Assembly (NCBI GenBank): GCA_002341805.1
Contig: DDOS01000132.1
Span: 1,053 to 6,904, forward strand
Origin: Aquificaceae bacterium UBA2488
GTDB lineage: Bacteria > Aquificota > Aquificia > Aquificales > Aquificaceae
Direction: 5' to 3'
DNA length: 5,852 nucleotides
Shown here: in pieces, positions 1 through 5,852 of the stretch
Numbering within the stretch: position 1 is the first letter of the stretch
How the letters are laid out: each line of letters begins with the position of its first letter
The notes under the pieces: model-generated
What the model saw: only the letters and a program-made list of their open reading frames with translations
Told to the model about the DNA's origin: nothing
Databases searched by the model: none
Made by a program: the position numbers and the translations under genes

Positions 1-684
1 TCTATCAGACCTCAAATCTTCATCTCTAAAGCATCTTGCTATTTGAAAGTATTTATCAAAACCAGATATCATTAAAATTTGTTTAAAAAGCTGTGGAGAT
101 TGAGGTAAAGCGTAAAACTTTCCAGGATGAAGTCTTGATGGTACCAAAAAATCCCTTGCTCCTTCTGGAGTGGATTTTATTAAAAAAGGCGTTTCTATCT
201 CATAAAAGCCCTGAGACTCAAAAAAATCCCTCACAATTTTCAAAGCCTTGCTTCTTTTTATAATGGCTTTTTGCATAGTGGGTCTTCTTAAATCTAAAAA
301 TCTATATCTTAGGCGAAGTTCTTCAGAAACTTCCTCATCAGTTAAAGGGAAGAGTAGTACCTCAGAGGTATTTAAAAGTTCTATATGTTCTATGGCAAGC
401 TCCACATTGCCAGATTTCACATTTGGATTTTCTGTACCAGCTGGGCGTTTTCTCACAAGCCCTTCTATATAAACAACGCTTTGCTCTCTAAAATGCTTAG
501 CTTTATCATATAAGTCTTTATTGGAAGATTCTTCTAAGAGTGTTTGAAGCTTTCCTTCTCTATCCTTTAAATCTATGAAAAGCACACCACCGTGGTCTCT
601 TATAGAATCTATCCATCCTGCTAACCTTACCTTCTTATCTACAAAACTATCGTCCACAAGCCCTACATATATATCTCTTAACAT
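1..684 (-). CDS. aspS: Aspartyl-tRNA synthetase, N-terminal part (cut by the left window edge)
   Basis: Class IIb synthetase that charges tRNA with aspartate in the cytosol. The 228 codons visible run without a stop from ATG at 684 to base 1. Residues 1-100 form the OB-fold anticodon-binding domain (GWIDSIRDHGG at 23-33, FIDLKDREG at 36-44). The catalytic domain follows, with RYRFLDLRRP at 126-135, motif 1 ending at Pro166 (YEIETP), STPEGARDFLVPSR at 171-184, PQSPQLFKQ at 194-202 and the beginning of motif 2, CFRDEDLRSDR at 218-228. Roughly 370 residues, including the GAD insertion and motif 3, should lie outside the window. It starts 10 nt after the coaE stop with no Shine-Dalgarno in the gap, so coupled translation is likely. 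His31-Gly-Gly rather than the Leu of E. coli-type enzymes suggests a non-discriminating enzyme that also charges tRNA-Asn (inference). The family call is certain. Confidence 0.97.
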   Translation of the reverse strand, partial: MLRDIYVGLVDDSFVDKKVRLAGWIDSIRDHGGVLFIDLKDREGKLQTLLEESSNKDLYDKAKHFREQSVVYIEGLVRKRPAGTENPNVKSGNVELAIEHIELLNTSEVLLFPLTDEEVSEELRLRYRFLDLRRPTMQKAIIKRSKALKIVRDFFESQGFYEIETPFLIKSTPEGARDFLVPSRLHPGKFYALPQSPQLFKQILMISGFDKYFQIARCFRDEDLRSDR

Positions 685-694
685 AGTTTCTATA

Positions 695-1288
695 TTATAA
701 CCTAATATTGGCTTTTATTTTATCAAAAACATCTTTAGCTTGTCTTATGGTGGTCTCTCTATCCATAGAGTTGTCTATCACAAAATCTCCATACTTTATC
801 TTTTCTTTGATGGGCATTTGAAAAGAAAGCCTTTTTTTGATGTCATCTTCGGTGTATCCTTTTTCAGAAAGCCTTTTTTTAGCTATCTCTTCATCGGTGT
901 AAACCACTATAGTATAATCAAAATTTTTGTAAGTGCCTTTTTCTATAACAAGTGAAGCTTCCAATACAAATATCTCACAAGTTTCTAAGTTTTTAATAAG
1001 ATTATCAATGTATTCATACAACGCTTTGTGGACTATGGACTCTAAAGCCCTTAGTTTATCTTTATCGTTAAAGACTATGCTGGCAATTTTTTTTCTGTCT
1101 AACTTACCATCTTCAAGTATTTTTTCTCCTAAAAGCTCTAAAACTTTGGTCTTAAGGGTTTCATCTTCTTCATAAAGCTTGTGGATTATCGCATCGGCAT
1201 CGCACACGCAGGCACCAAGCTCTTTAAAAATAGAGCTCACAAAAGATTTGCCTGCTCCAAAATTACCCGTTAGAGCTATCTTTATCAT
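695..1288 (-). CDS. coaE: Dephospho-CoA kinase
   Basis: Phosphorylates the 3'-OH of the ribose of dephospho-CoA with ATP, the last step of coenzyme A synthesis, in the cytosol. The 197 aa match the usual family length of about 200. Visible are a P-loop at 8-15 (GNFGAGKS), the [10 protein letters not shown] segment at 29-38 (family DADxIxRxL, substrate side), [13 protein letters not shown] at 61-73, [13 protein letters not shown] at 82-94 (family LExIxHP, with Lys in place of Pro), [10 protein letters not shown] at 109-118, and RLSFQ at 153-157 followed by GDFVIDNS at 167-174. The [15 protein letters not shown] stretch is like the Aquifex protein and unlike the common DVPLLFE form. The ATG overlaps the typA stop as ATGA, and a purine-rich run in the last typA codons can serve as ribosome binding site. 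It is the only gene here not tied to translation or termination. Confidence 0.95.
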   Translation of the reverse strand: MIKIALTGNFGAGKSFVSSIFKELGACVCDADAIIHKLYEEDETLKTKVLELLGEKILEDGKLDRKKIASIVFNDKDKLRALESIVHKALYEYIDNLIKNLETCEIFVLEASLVIEKGTYKNFDYTIVVYTDEEIAKKRLSEKGYTEDDIKKRLSFQMPIKEKIKYGDFVIDNSMDRETTIRQAKDVFDKIKANIRL

Positions 1289-3066
1289 TTTTTCTTTTTT
1301 CTTATGCGAATGGTATCCGGAGTTACTTCTATAAGCTCATCATCGGTAATCCATTCTATAGCTTGTTCAAAATTCATCTTACGTGGTGGGGTGAGTCTTA
1401 CATATTCTTCTGCGGCAGCGGCTCTGTTGTTGGTGAGTTTTTTCTCTTTGGTAATGTTTACAAAAAGATCGTTATCTTTGTTGTGTTCTCCTATTACCAT
1501 GCCCTCATAAACTTCTGTGCCTGGTTCTATAAAAAATATTCCCCTATCTTCAAGACCAAGCAATGCATAAGGAGTAGCTACGCCTTTTCTATCCGATATG
1601 ATAGCCCCGTTTACACGGCTTTTAATATCACCCTGCCATGGTTCATAGCCTTCTAATATACTATTCATAAGGCCTTCCCCACGGGTATCTGTTTTAAACT
1701 CAGACCTATATCCTATAACGCCCCTCGATGGCACTAAAAACTCAAGTCTCACCCTTCCAAATCCGTGATTTATAAGATTTACCATCTTGCCTTTTCTTTG
1801 ACCTAATTTTTGGGAGACTATGCCCACATATTCTTCTGGTATATCAAAGATTATTCTTTCTATAGGTTCTAAGGTTTTACCGTCTTTTTCTATGGTTAAT
1901 ACGCTTGGCTTTGACACTTGAAATTCATATCCTTCTCGCCTCATGGTTTCCACTAATACCGCCATCTGAAGCTCGCCTCTTCCCATCACTAAAAAACTAT
2001 CGGTGGAGTCTGTATCTTGGACTTTTATGGCCACGTTTTTAAGGGTTTCTTTATAGAGTCTATCCCTTAGGTGTCTTGAAGTGACAAATTTTCCGCTTTT
2101 ACCTGAAAAAGGAGAATCATTTACAGAAAACACCATAAATATGGTTGGCTCTTCCACTTTTATAGAAGGTAAGGCTTTTGGAGAAACTCCGTCTGATATG
2201 GTCTGGCCTATTACGGCATCTTCAAAACCAGCCACCGCCACAATTTCACCCGCATAGGCTTTTTTAACTTCCGTTCTTTTTAGCCCCTCTATAGTGTATA
2301 TGGCTTTTACAAAACCAGTTCTAACAATACCATCTTCATTTAAAAGACTAACTTGTTCATTTTGGGATATAGACCCGTTTTGAATACGTCCTATGGCTAA
2401 TCTTCCAAGAAAGTTATCATAATCAATGGATGCTACTAAAAGCTGTAAAACTTCATTTTCATCGTAAGTGGGTGCTGGTATAGTCTTTACTATAGCCTCA
2501 AAAAGGGGTTTTAAATCAACGGAATCTTCCTCTAAGGTATTTTTAGCTATACCTTTTTTGGCAATAGCATACAATACTGGGAAATCAAGCTGATCCTCTG
2601 CGGCATCTAAATCTATGAAAAGATCATAGATTTCGTTTAAGACCTCCTGAGGCCTTGCATCAGATCTATCTATTTTATTTATCACCACAATGGGTGTTAG
2701 CTTAAACTCTAAGGCTTTTCTTAACACAAATCTCGTTTGGGGAAGTGGTCCTTCGGCAGCATCCACCAATAGTATAACTCCATCCACCATATTTAGAACT
2801 CTTTCCACTTCTCCGCCAAAATCTGCGTGTCCTGGAGTGTCCACTATGTTTATCTTGATATCTTTGTATCTTACAGAGGTATTTTTTGCTAAAATCGTAA
2901 TACCTCTTTCTTTTTCTAAAGCGTTGCTATCTAAGATGCGATCTTCCACTTCTTCGTTTTCTCTAAAAGTACCGCTTTGTTTAAGAAGTCCATCCACAAG
3001 TGTGGTTTTCCCATGGTCAACGTGGGCTATTATAGCCACATTTCTTATATCTTCTCTTATTTTCAT
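1285..3066 (-). CDS. typA: Ribosome-associated GTPase TypA/BipA
   Basis: Translational GTPase of the EF-G/LepA superfamily. Family members bind the 70S A site and help 50S assembly and growth under stress or cold. The 593 aa are full length for the family (about 600). The G domain has G1 AHVDHGKT at 14-21, G2 ERGITI at 53-58, G3 DTPGH at 76-80 with the catalytic-type His80, and G4 NKID at 130-133. G5 is YAIAKKG at 166-172, where Ile168 replaces the usual Ser of the SA motif. The beta-barrel domain II, EF-G-like domains III and V, and the BipA-specific C-terminal domain follow, recognised by [37 protein letters not shown] and [12 protein letters not shown]. LepA would lack this C-terminal domain. 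The gene starts 8 nt after the rho stop behind a strong AAGGAG and ends in a Lys-rich tail (RIRKKKK) whose A-rich codons form a slippery heptamer. Confidence 0.97.
   Translation of the reverse strand: MKIREDIRNVAIIAHVDHGKTTLVDGLLKQSGTFRENEEVEDRILDSNALEKERGITILAKNTSVRYKDIKINIVDTPGHADFGGEVERVLNMVDGVILLVDAAEGPLPQTRFVLRKALEFKLTPIVVINKIDRSDARPQEVLNEIYDLFIDLDAAEDQLDFPVLYAIAKKGIAKNTLEEDSVDLKPLFEAIVKTIPAPTYDENEVLQLLVASIDYDNFLGRLAIGRIQNGSISQNEQVSLLNEDGIVRTGFVKAIYTIEGLKRTEVKKAYAGEIVAVAGFEDAVIGQTISDGVSPKALPSIKVEEPTIFMVFSVNDSPFSGKSGKFVTSRHLRDRLYKETLKNVAIKVQDTDSTDSFLVMGRGELQMAVLVETMRREGYEFQVSKPSVLTIEKDGKTLEPIERIIFDIPEEYVGIVSQKLGQRKGKMVNLINHGFGRVRLEFLVPSRGVIGYRSEFKTDTRGEGLMNSILEGYEPWQGDIKSRVNGAIISDRKGVATPYALLGLEDRGIFFIEPGTEVYEGMVIGEHNKDNDLFVNITKEKKLTNNRAAAAEEYVRLTPPRKMNFEQAIEWITDDELIEVTPDTIRIRKKKK
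1294..1300 (-). other. In-frame A_AAA_AAG slippery heptamer at the typA/coaE junction
   Basis: In the typA reading frame the codons are AGA AAA AAG AAA AAA TGA, so the heptamer A_AAA_AAG (1300 down to 1294) is in the register that allows tandem -1 slippage. A -1 shift there would read GAA AAA and then ATG ATA AAG, which is the coaE start and frame, giving a TypA-CoaE fusion. The heptamer is the type used in E. coli dnaX (established). I see no obvious strong stem-loop just downstream, and the A-run may simply result from Lys codons in an AT-rich genome. The same purines may act as the coaE ribosome binding site. The heptamer is certain; a function is not. Confidence 0.4.
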
Positions 3067-3070
3067 AAAT

Positions 3071-3076
3071 CTCCTT
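3071..3076 (-). promoter_or_regulatory. Strong Shine-Dalgarno of typA overlapping the rho stop
   Basis: AAGGAG lies 4 nt before the typA ATG (3066) and shares its first two bases with the rho TAA stop codon (3077-3075). This fixes the typA start and suggests that ribosomes ending rho can restart on typA. It is the only canonical Shine-Dalgarno among the five coding-gene starts in the window. Confidence 0.85.
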
Positions 3077-4385
3077 ATGCATTCATAGCTTTTAAAAACT
3101 CTTGATTTGTTTTAAACTTCTTCAGTTTGTCCAATAAAAATTCCATAGCTTCCACATCGTCCATAGAAGAGAAAAACTTTCTTAGTATCCAAAGTCTTTG
3201 AAGCTCCCATTCGGAGAGAAGCAACTCTTCTTTTCTGGTGCCAGATTTACCGATATTTATAGCAGGGAATATACGTTTTTCGGTGAGTCTTCTATCAAGA
3301 TGCACTTCCATATTGCCAGTACCTTTAAACTCTTCATATATAACATCGTCCATACGAGAGCCTGTTTCCACGAGAGCTGTGGCTATGATGGTAAGGCTTC
3401 CGCCATCTTCTATATTTCTAGCTGCACCAAAAAACTTCTTTGGTCTTTGTAGGGCTGTGGCCTCTATACCACCGGATAGTACTCTACCAGTGGGAGGTGT
3501 GGTGGCGTTCGAGGCTCTTGCAAACCTTGTCATGGAGTCTAATAATATAACCACATCATTTCCGAGCTCCACAAGTCTTTTGGCTTTTTCTATGACAATT
3601 TCAGCCACTTGCATATGTCTGTCTGGAGGCTCATCGAAGGTGGAGGCTATAACCTCTGGCTCATGATCTGCTTTATCTGCACTGGATAAAACAATACGCT
3701 TCATCTCGGTGACTTCTTCAGGGCGTTCATCTATTAGAAGAATTATGAGATATACTTCTGGGTGATTAGCGAGTATGGCTTTAGAAAGACTTTGAAGGAT
3801 TGCAGTTTTACCAGCTTTTGGTGGAGCTACTATAAGCCCTCTTTGGCCTTTACCGATAGGGCTTACAAGACTCAAAACTCTTGTGGCATAATCAGTAGGA
3901 TTATACTCTAACATAAATCTTTCGGTGGGATGATATGGAATCAGCTTGTCAAAGTAAGGTCTTCTTCTTAGCTCAGGAGAGCTTAAAGGAAGCTCGTTTA
4001 CAGCTTCTATTTTTAAAAGAGCAAAATATTTTTCGTTGTCTTTGGGAGGTCTTGAAAAACCTATGATTGTATCTCCAGTTCTTAAGTATAGTTTTTTAAC
4101 CTGAGAAGGAGAGACGTATATATCGTCGGGGTTTGGCATATAGTTATGGCTAGCACTTCTTAAAAAACCATACCCATCTTGCAATACCTCCAAAATACCT
4201 CTTACAAACTTAAGCCCTCTTGTCTTGCCATAAGCTTCTAATATATTCTCGATAAGCTCTTCCTTCCTTACGCCTGTGGTTCTATTTAGGTCTAACTCTT
4301 TACCGAGTTTTTGAAGCTCGGTCATCGTCATCTTCTTTAACTCTTCTAGCGACAAATCCTTGGTTTCTTCCATAGTTTTATCCAT
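3075..4385 (-). CDS. rho: Transcription termination factor Rho
   Basis: Hexameric RNA-dependent ATPase/helicase that ends transcription on untranslated C-rich RNA. The 436 aa compare with 419 in E. coli. An N-terminal Rho_N helical domain spans about 10-56, followed by a cold-shock-type RNA-binding fold at about 60-128 with RNP1-like GYGFLR at 71-76. The RecA-like ATPase domain has Walker A APPKAGKT at 187-194, catalytic Glu220 in LLIDERPEE, Walker B VVILLD at 278-283, a Q-loop region [11 protein letters not shown], and the R-loop and C-terminal [13 protein letters not shown] and [10 protein letters not shown]. Against E. coli there are about nine extra residues at 233-243 ([11 protein letters not shown]), between the VTEM helix and [12 protein letters not shown] 4385 follows an in-frame TAA (4406-4404); Met5 (4373) is an alternative start. 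Neither has a Shine-Dalgarno. The leader just upstream carries interleaved inverted repeats, which may regulate it; Rho autoregulation through its leader is known in E. coli. Confidence 0.98.
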   Translation of the reverse strand: MDKTMEETKDLSLEELKKMTMTELQKLGKELDLNRTTGVRKEELIENILEAYGKTRGLKFVRGILEVLQDGYGFLRSASHNYMPNPDDIYVSPSQVKKLYLRTGDTIIGFSRPPKDNEKYFALLKIEAVNELPLSSPELRRRPYFDKLIPYHPTERFMLEYNPTDYATRVLSLVSPIGKGQRGLIVAPPKAGKTAILQSLSKAILANHPEVYLIILLIDERPEEVTEMKRIVLSSADKADHEPEVIASTFDEPPDRHMQVAEIVIEKAKRLVELGNDVVILLDSMTRFARASNATTPPTGRVLSGGIEATALQRPKKFFGAARNIEDGGSLTIIATALVETGSRMDDVIYEEFKGTGNMEVHLDRRLTEKRIFPAINIGKSGTRKEELLLSEWELQRLWILRKFFSSMDDVEAMEFLLDKLKKFKTNQEFLKAMNA

Positions 4386-4448
4386 AATTAAAACGCTGGT
4401 AATTTATATAGCGGGTAATAAGGCCGCCAGCGCCCGCTTATGGCCTAA
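4386..4448 (-). promoter_or_regulatory. mnmE-rho spacer with three interleaved inverted repeats; candidate rho leader element
   Basis: Read on the minus strand, three perfect complementary pairs occur in the order A B C A' B' C'. A is AGGCC (4446-4442) with GGCCT (4425-4421); B is AGCGGG (4438-4433) with CCCGCT (4415-4410); C is CGCTGG (4432-4427) with CCAGCG (4399-4394). Any two pairs cross, so the RNA must either choose one stem or form a pseudoknot. B and C arms are directly adjacent. C' is followed by TTTT and lies 8 nt before the rho ATG, where a Shine-Dalgarno would be expected but is absent. The GC-rich block stands out from its AT-rich surroundings. The repeats are directly seen; a role in attenuation or in blocking rho translation is inference. 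I recognise no known riboswitch family. Confidence 0.5.
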
Positions 4449-5765
4449 TCATTTGCCAATGCAAAATGTAGAAAATATTTCATCCAATATATTTTCATCG
4501 GTTATAAGCCCAAGAATCTCTTCTAAATAGCTTAAGCTCTCCCTTATATAAAGCATTATAATCTCCATGCTATTTTGCTCTAACGCATTTTCTAAAGCCG
4601 TTATAGCATTTGATATCAAAAACTTATTTCGCTTTGATACATAAATAGTATCTTCTGTTAAACTTAGCATATCTAAAATTTTTTTGGTTAAAATATCAAA
4701 ATTTTTATGCTCTCTTACTGAAATAATTATAACATTTTCTTTGAAAAAATCAAGGGTTTTTTCATTTATACCAATATCCATTTTATTCAAAACAAAAATT
4801 GTATTTAGGCTTTTAACAAGATTATATATATAAAAATCTTCTTCTGTAAGACTATTAGAAACATCCACCACAAAAATGACTATGTCTGATTGTTTGATAT
4901 GTTCTATACTAAGCTCTATACCTTGGGCTTCAACTGGGTCATAGGCCTTCCTAATACCTGCCGTATCAATGAGTTTTACTGGAAATCCTGCAAGCTCAAA
5001 CCTATCTTCCACATAATCTCTGGTGGTGCCTGGAATATCTGATACTATGGATCTTTTTTTTCTTAAAAGCTCGTTAAACAAGGAGGATTTTCCTACATTT
5101 GGTTTACCCACTATGGCTATCTTTATCCCATCGTATAAGTAAGAACTATCCCCCAACTTTTTATAAAAATCTTTTAAATTATCTTTTAAAATTTTAAGTT
5201 CATATTTTATATCGTTTATATTGAGGGGCTCTATGTCTTCATATCCGAACTCTATGTCCGCTTCTAAGTTTGCTATTATGTGAATAAACGCTTTTCTTAT
5301 GTTTTCTATGTAATCAGAAAATTTTCCTTTTAAAAGTGCCAAAGCATTCTCTAAAGCTTTTTCAGTATTTGCATTTATAATAAGCTCTACGCTTTTAGCT
5401 TGTTCTAAACCCATCTTGCCATTTAAAAATGCTCTCTTGGTGAACTCCCCTGCTTTTGCGTATTCACATCCATATTTGATGAGTGCATTTATGGCTTTTT
5501 CTAATATAAGAGGGTTGCCATGGAAAGATATTTCAAGCATATCCTCACCTGTATAAGATTTTGGAGCTTTGTAATATATCGCTATTACATCATCAATCTC
5601 TTTGTTATCTATGAAAAATCTTGTATGATAGGCATATCTTGGTTTTGGGCTTTTAAGATGTAAAAAGTCCTTAGCTATATCGATACACTTATCCCCAGAG
5701 ATCCTTAGTAAAGCCATGGCCGATTTTAAAAAAGGTGTTGATGGAGCTATTATAGTACTTTTCAT
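4449..5765 (-). CDS. mnmE: tRNA uridine-5-carboxymethylaminomethyl modification GTPase MnmE
   Basis: With MnmG, MnmE places (carboxymethyl)aminomethyl groups on C5 of wobble U34 in several tRNAs, using a methylene-THF-derived carbon and K+-dependent GTP hydrolysis. The 438 aa are slightly short for the family (about 450). The N-terminal folate-binding TrmE_N domain covers about 1-117 (LLRISG 19-24, SYTGEDMLEISFHGN 70-84, GEFTKRAFLNGK 106-117). A helical domain follows, with an embedded G domain: G1 GKPNVGKSS 220-228, G2 GTTRD 246-250, G3 DTAG 267-270, Glu279 at the catalytic Glu position, and G4 NKMD 327-330. The C-terminal FCIGK (434-438) holds the conserved Cys435. Oddities are FLKSA at 12-16 where the family has a Gly-rich PxGxGA, Ala105 for the Pro of PGEFT, and a notably AT-rich 3' half. 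ATG 5765 is the only good start: an in-frame TAA precedes it, but there is no Shine-Dalgarno. It sits 11 nt from tRNA-His. Confidence 0.97.
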   Translation of the reverse strand: MKSTIIAPSTPFLKSAMALLRISGDKCIDIAKDFLHLKSPKPRYAYHTRFFIDNKEIDDVIAIYYKAPKSYTGEDMLEISFHGNPLILEKAINALIKYGCEYAKAGEFTKRAFLNGKMGLEQAKSVELIINANTEKALENALALLKGKFSDYIENIRKAFIHIIANLEADIEFGYEDIEPLNINDIKYELKILKDNLKDFYKKLGDSSYLYDGIKIAIVGKPNVGKSSLFNELLRKKRSIVSDIPGTTRDYVEDRFELAGFPVKLIDTAGIRKAYDPVEAQGIELSIEHIKQSDIVIFVVDVSNSLTEEDFYIYNLVKSLNTIFVLNKMDIGINEKTLDFFKENVIIISVREHKNFDILTKKILDMLSLTEDTIYVSKRNKFLISNAITALENALEQNSMEIIMLYIRESLSYLEEILGLITDENILDEIFSTFCIGK

Positions 5766-5776
5766 AATAGTTTAAG

Positions 5777-5850
5777 GGAGGATGACGGGAGTCGAACCCG
5801 CGGCATAGGGATCCACAATCCCTCGCTCTGCCAACTGAGCTACATCCTCC
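5777..5850 (-). tRNA. tRNA-His (anticodon GUG)
   Basis: A complete cloverleaf of 74 nt counting G-1. The 7-bp acceptor GAGGATG/CATCCTC is perfect. The D arm is GCTC/GAGC. The anticodon stem AGGGA/TCCCT closes the loop TTGTGGA, with anticodon GTG. A 5-nt variable loop follows, then a T arm with TTCGACT in the loop and one G-U closing pair. The histidine-specific signature is present: an encoded G-1 (base 5850) opposite discriminator C73 (5777), the main identity pair for HisRS. CCA is not encoded (C, T, T follow), so the tail must be added enzymatically; Aquifex is known to use separate CC- and A-adding enzymes. Only two bases upstream are visible, so no promoter can be judged. The mnmE ATG is 11 nt downstream, with no room for a terminator. 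Confidence 0.97.
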
Positions 5851-5852
5851 TT

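Noticed and set aside
248..472. Plus-strand 74-codon open frame near the left edge.
   Set aside because: It is antisense to aspS, which reads without interruption through the region with strong conserved motifs.
2690..3666. Plus-strand open frames of 132 and 142 codons (2690-3088 and 3238-3666), and several shorter ones elsewhere.
   Set aside because: They lie antisense inside typA and rho, whose conserved motifs are unambiguous. The translations are Ser/Leu-rich without recognisable domains, as expected for shadow frames.
4371..4373. Met5 of Rho as the true start instead of the ATG at 4385.
   Set aside because: It cannot be excluded, but neither start has a Shine-Dalgarno. The upstream ATG is the first one after the in-frame TAA and changes the protein by only four residues.
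4403..4410. TATATA-like -10 box for a separate rho promoter in the mnmE-rho gap (minus strand).
   Set aside because: No -35-like hexamer lies 16-18 nt upstream, where the sequence is the GC-rich repeat block. AT-rich hexamers of this kind are common in the window.
4421..4446. The A or B stem as an ordinary Rho-independent terminator of mnmE.
   Set aside because: Stems are only 5-6 bp with 16-17 nt loops and no U-run directly after them. Only the C stem is followed by UUUU, and its loop is 27 nt, so I call the region a candidate regulatory leader rather than a terminator.
5054..5061. An A8 run on the mnmE coding strand (codons 235-238, RKKR) as a possible slippage site or frameshift.
   Set aside because: The frame is intact on both sides (G1 motif before, GTTRD after). 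A -1 or +1 product would not join any neighbouring gene, so it is just a homopolymer in Lys/Arg codons.

Overview
The window is AT-rich (about 60-65% A+T by eye). Every gene I can support lies on the minus strand, reading from the right edge to the left: tRNA-His(GUG) > mnmE > rho > typA (bipA) > coaE > aspS, the last cut by the left edge. Spacers are 11, 63, 8, -4 (an ATGA overlap) and 10 nt, so this looks like one tightly packed transcription unit. No plus-strand gene, insertion sequence, prophage, CRISPR array or other mobile element is visible.

Organism: the proteins look like a deep-branching thermophilic bacterium, most likely of the Aquificales. The strongest hint is CoaE, whose P-loop ([10 protein letters not shown]) and mid-protein segment ([15 protein letters not shown]) resemble the Aquifex form as I remember it. 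Heavy use of ATA (Ile) and AGA/AGG (Arg) codons, a tRNA gene without encoded CCA, and an AspRS of the predicted non-discriminating type also fit. The low GC would suit a relative such as Hydrogenobaculum better than Aquifex itself, but the genus is a guess.

Layout: 5850-5777 is tRNA-His with an encoded G-1. Only 11 nt later mnmE starts (tRNA wobble-uridine modification GTPase, intact C-terminal FCIGK). A 63-nt gap follows, unusually GC-rich for this window, carrying three interleaved inverted repeats immediately before rho (transcription termination factor). Then come typA (ribosome-associated translational GTPase), coaE (dephospho-CoA kinase, last step of CoA synthesis) and the first 228 codons of aspS (aspartyl-tRNA synthetase).

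Function: apart from coaE, the genes serve translation or termination: a tRNA, a tRNA modifier, a tRNA charger, a ribosome GTPase and Rho. The content is housekeeping; I do not see a new defence, mobile or biosynthetic system. The points worth a second look are regulatory or lineage-specific: the crossing repeats upstream of rho, the tRNA abutting mnmE with no Shine-Dalgarno, an in-frame A_AAA_AAG slippery site at the typA/coaE junction that would lead by -1 shift into coaE, a short insertion in the Rho ATPase domain, an altered MnmE N-terminus, and His31 in AspRS.
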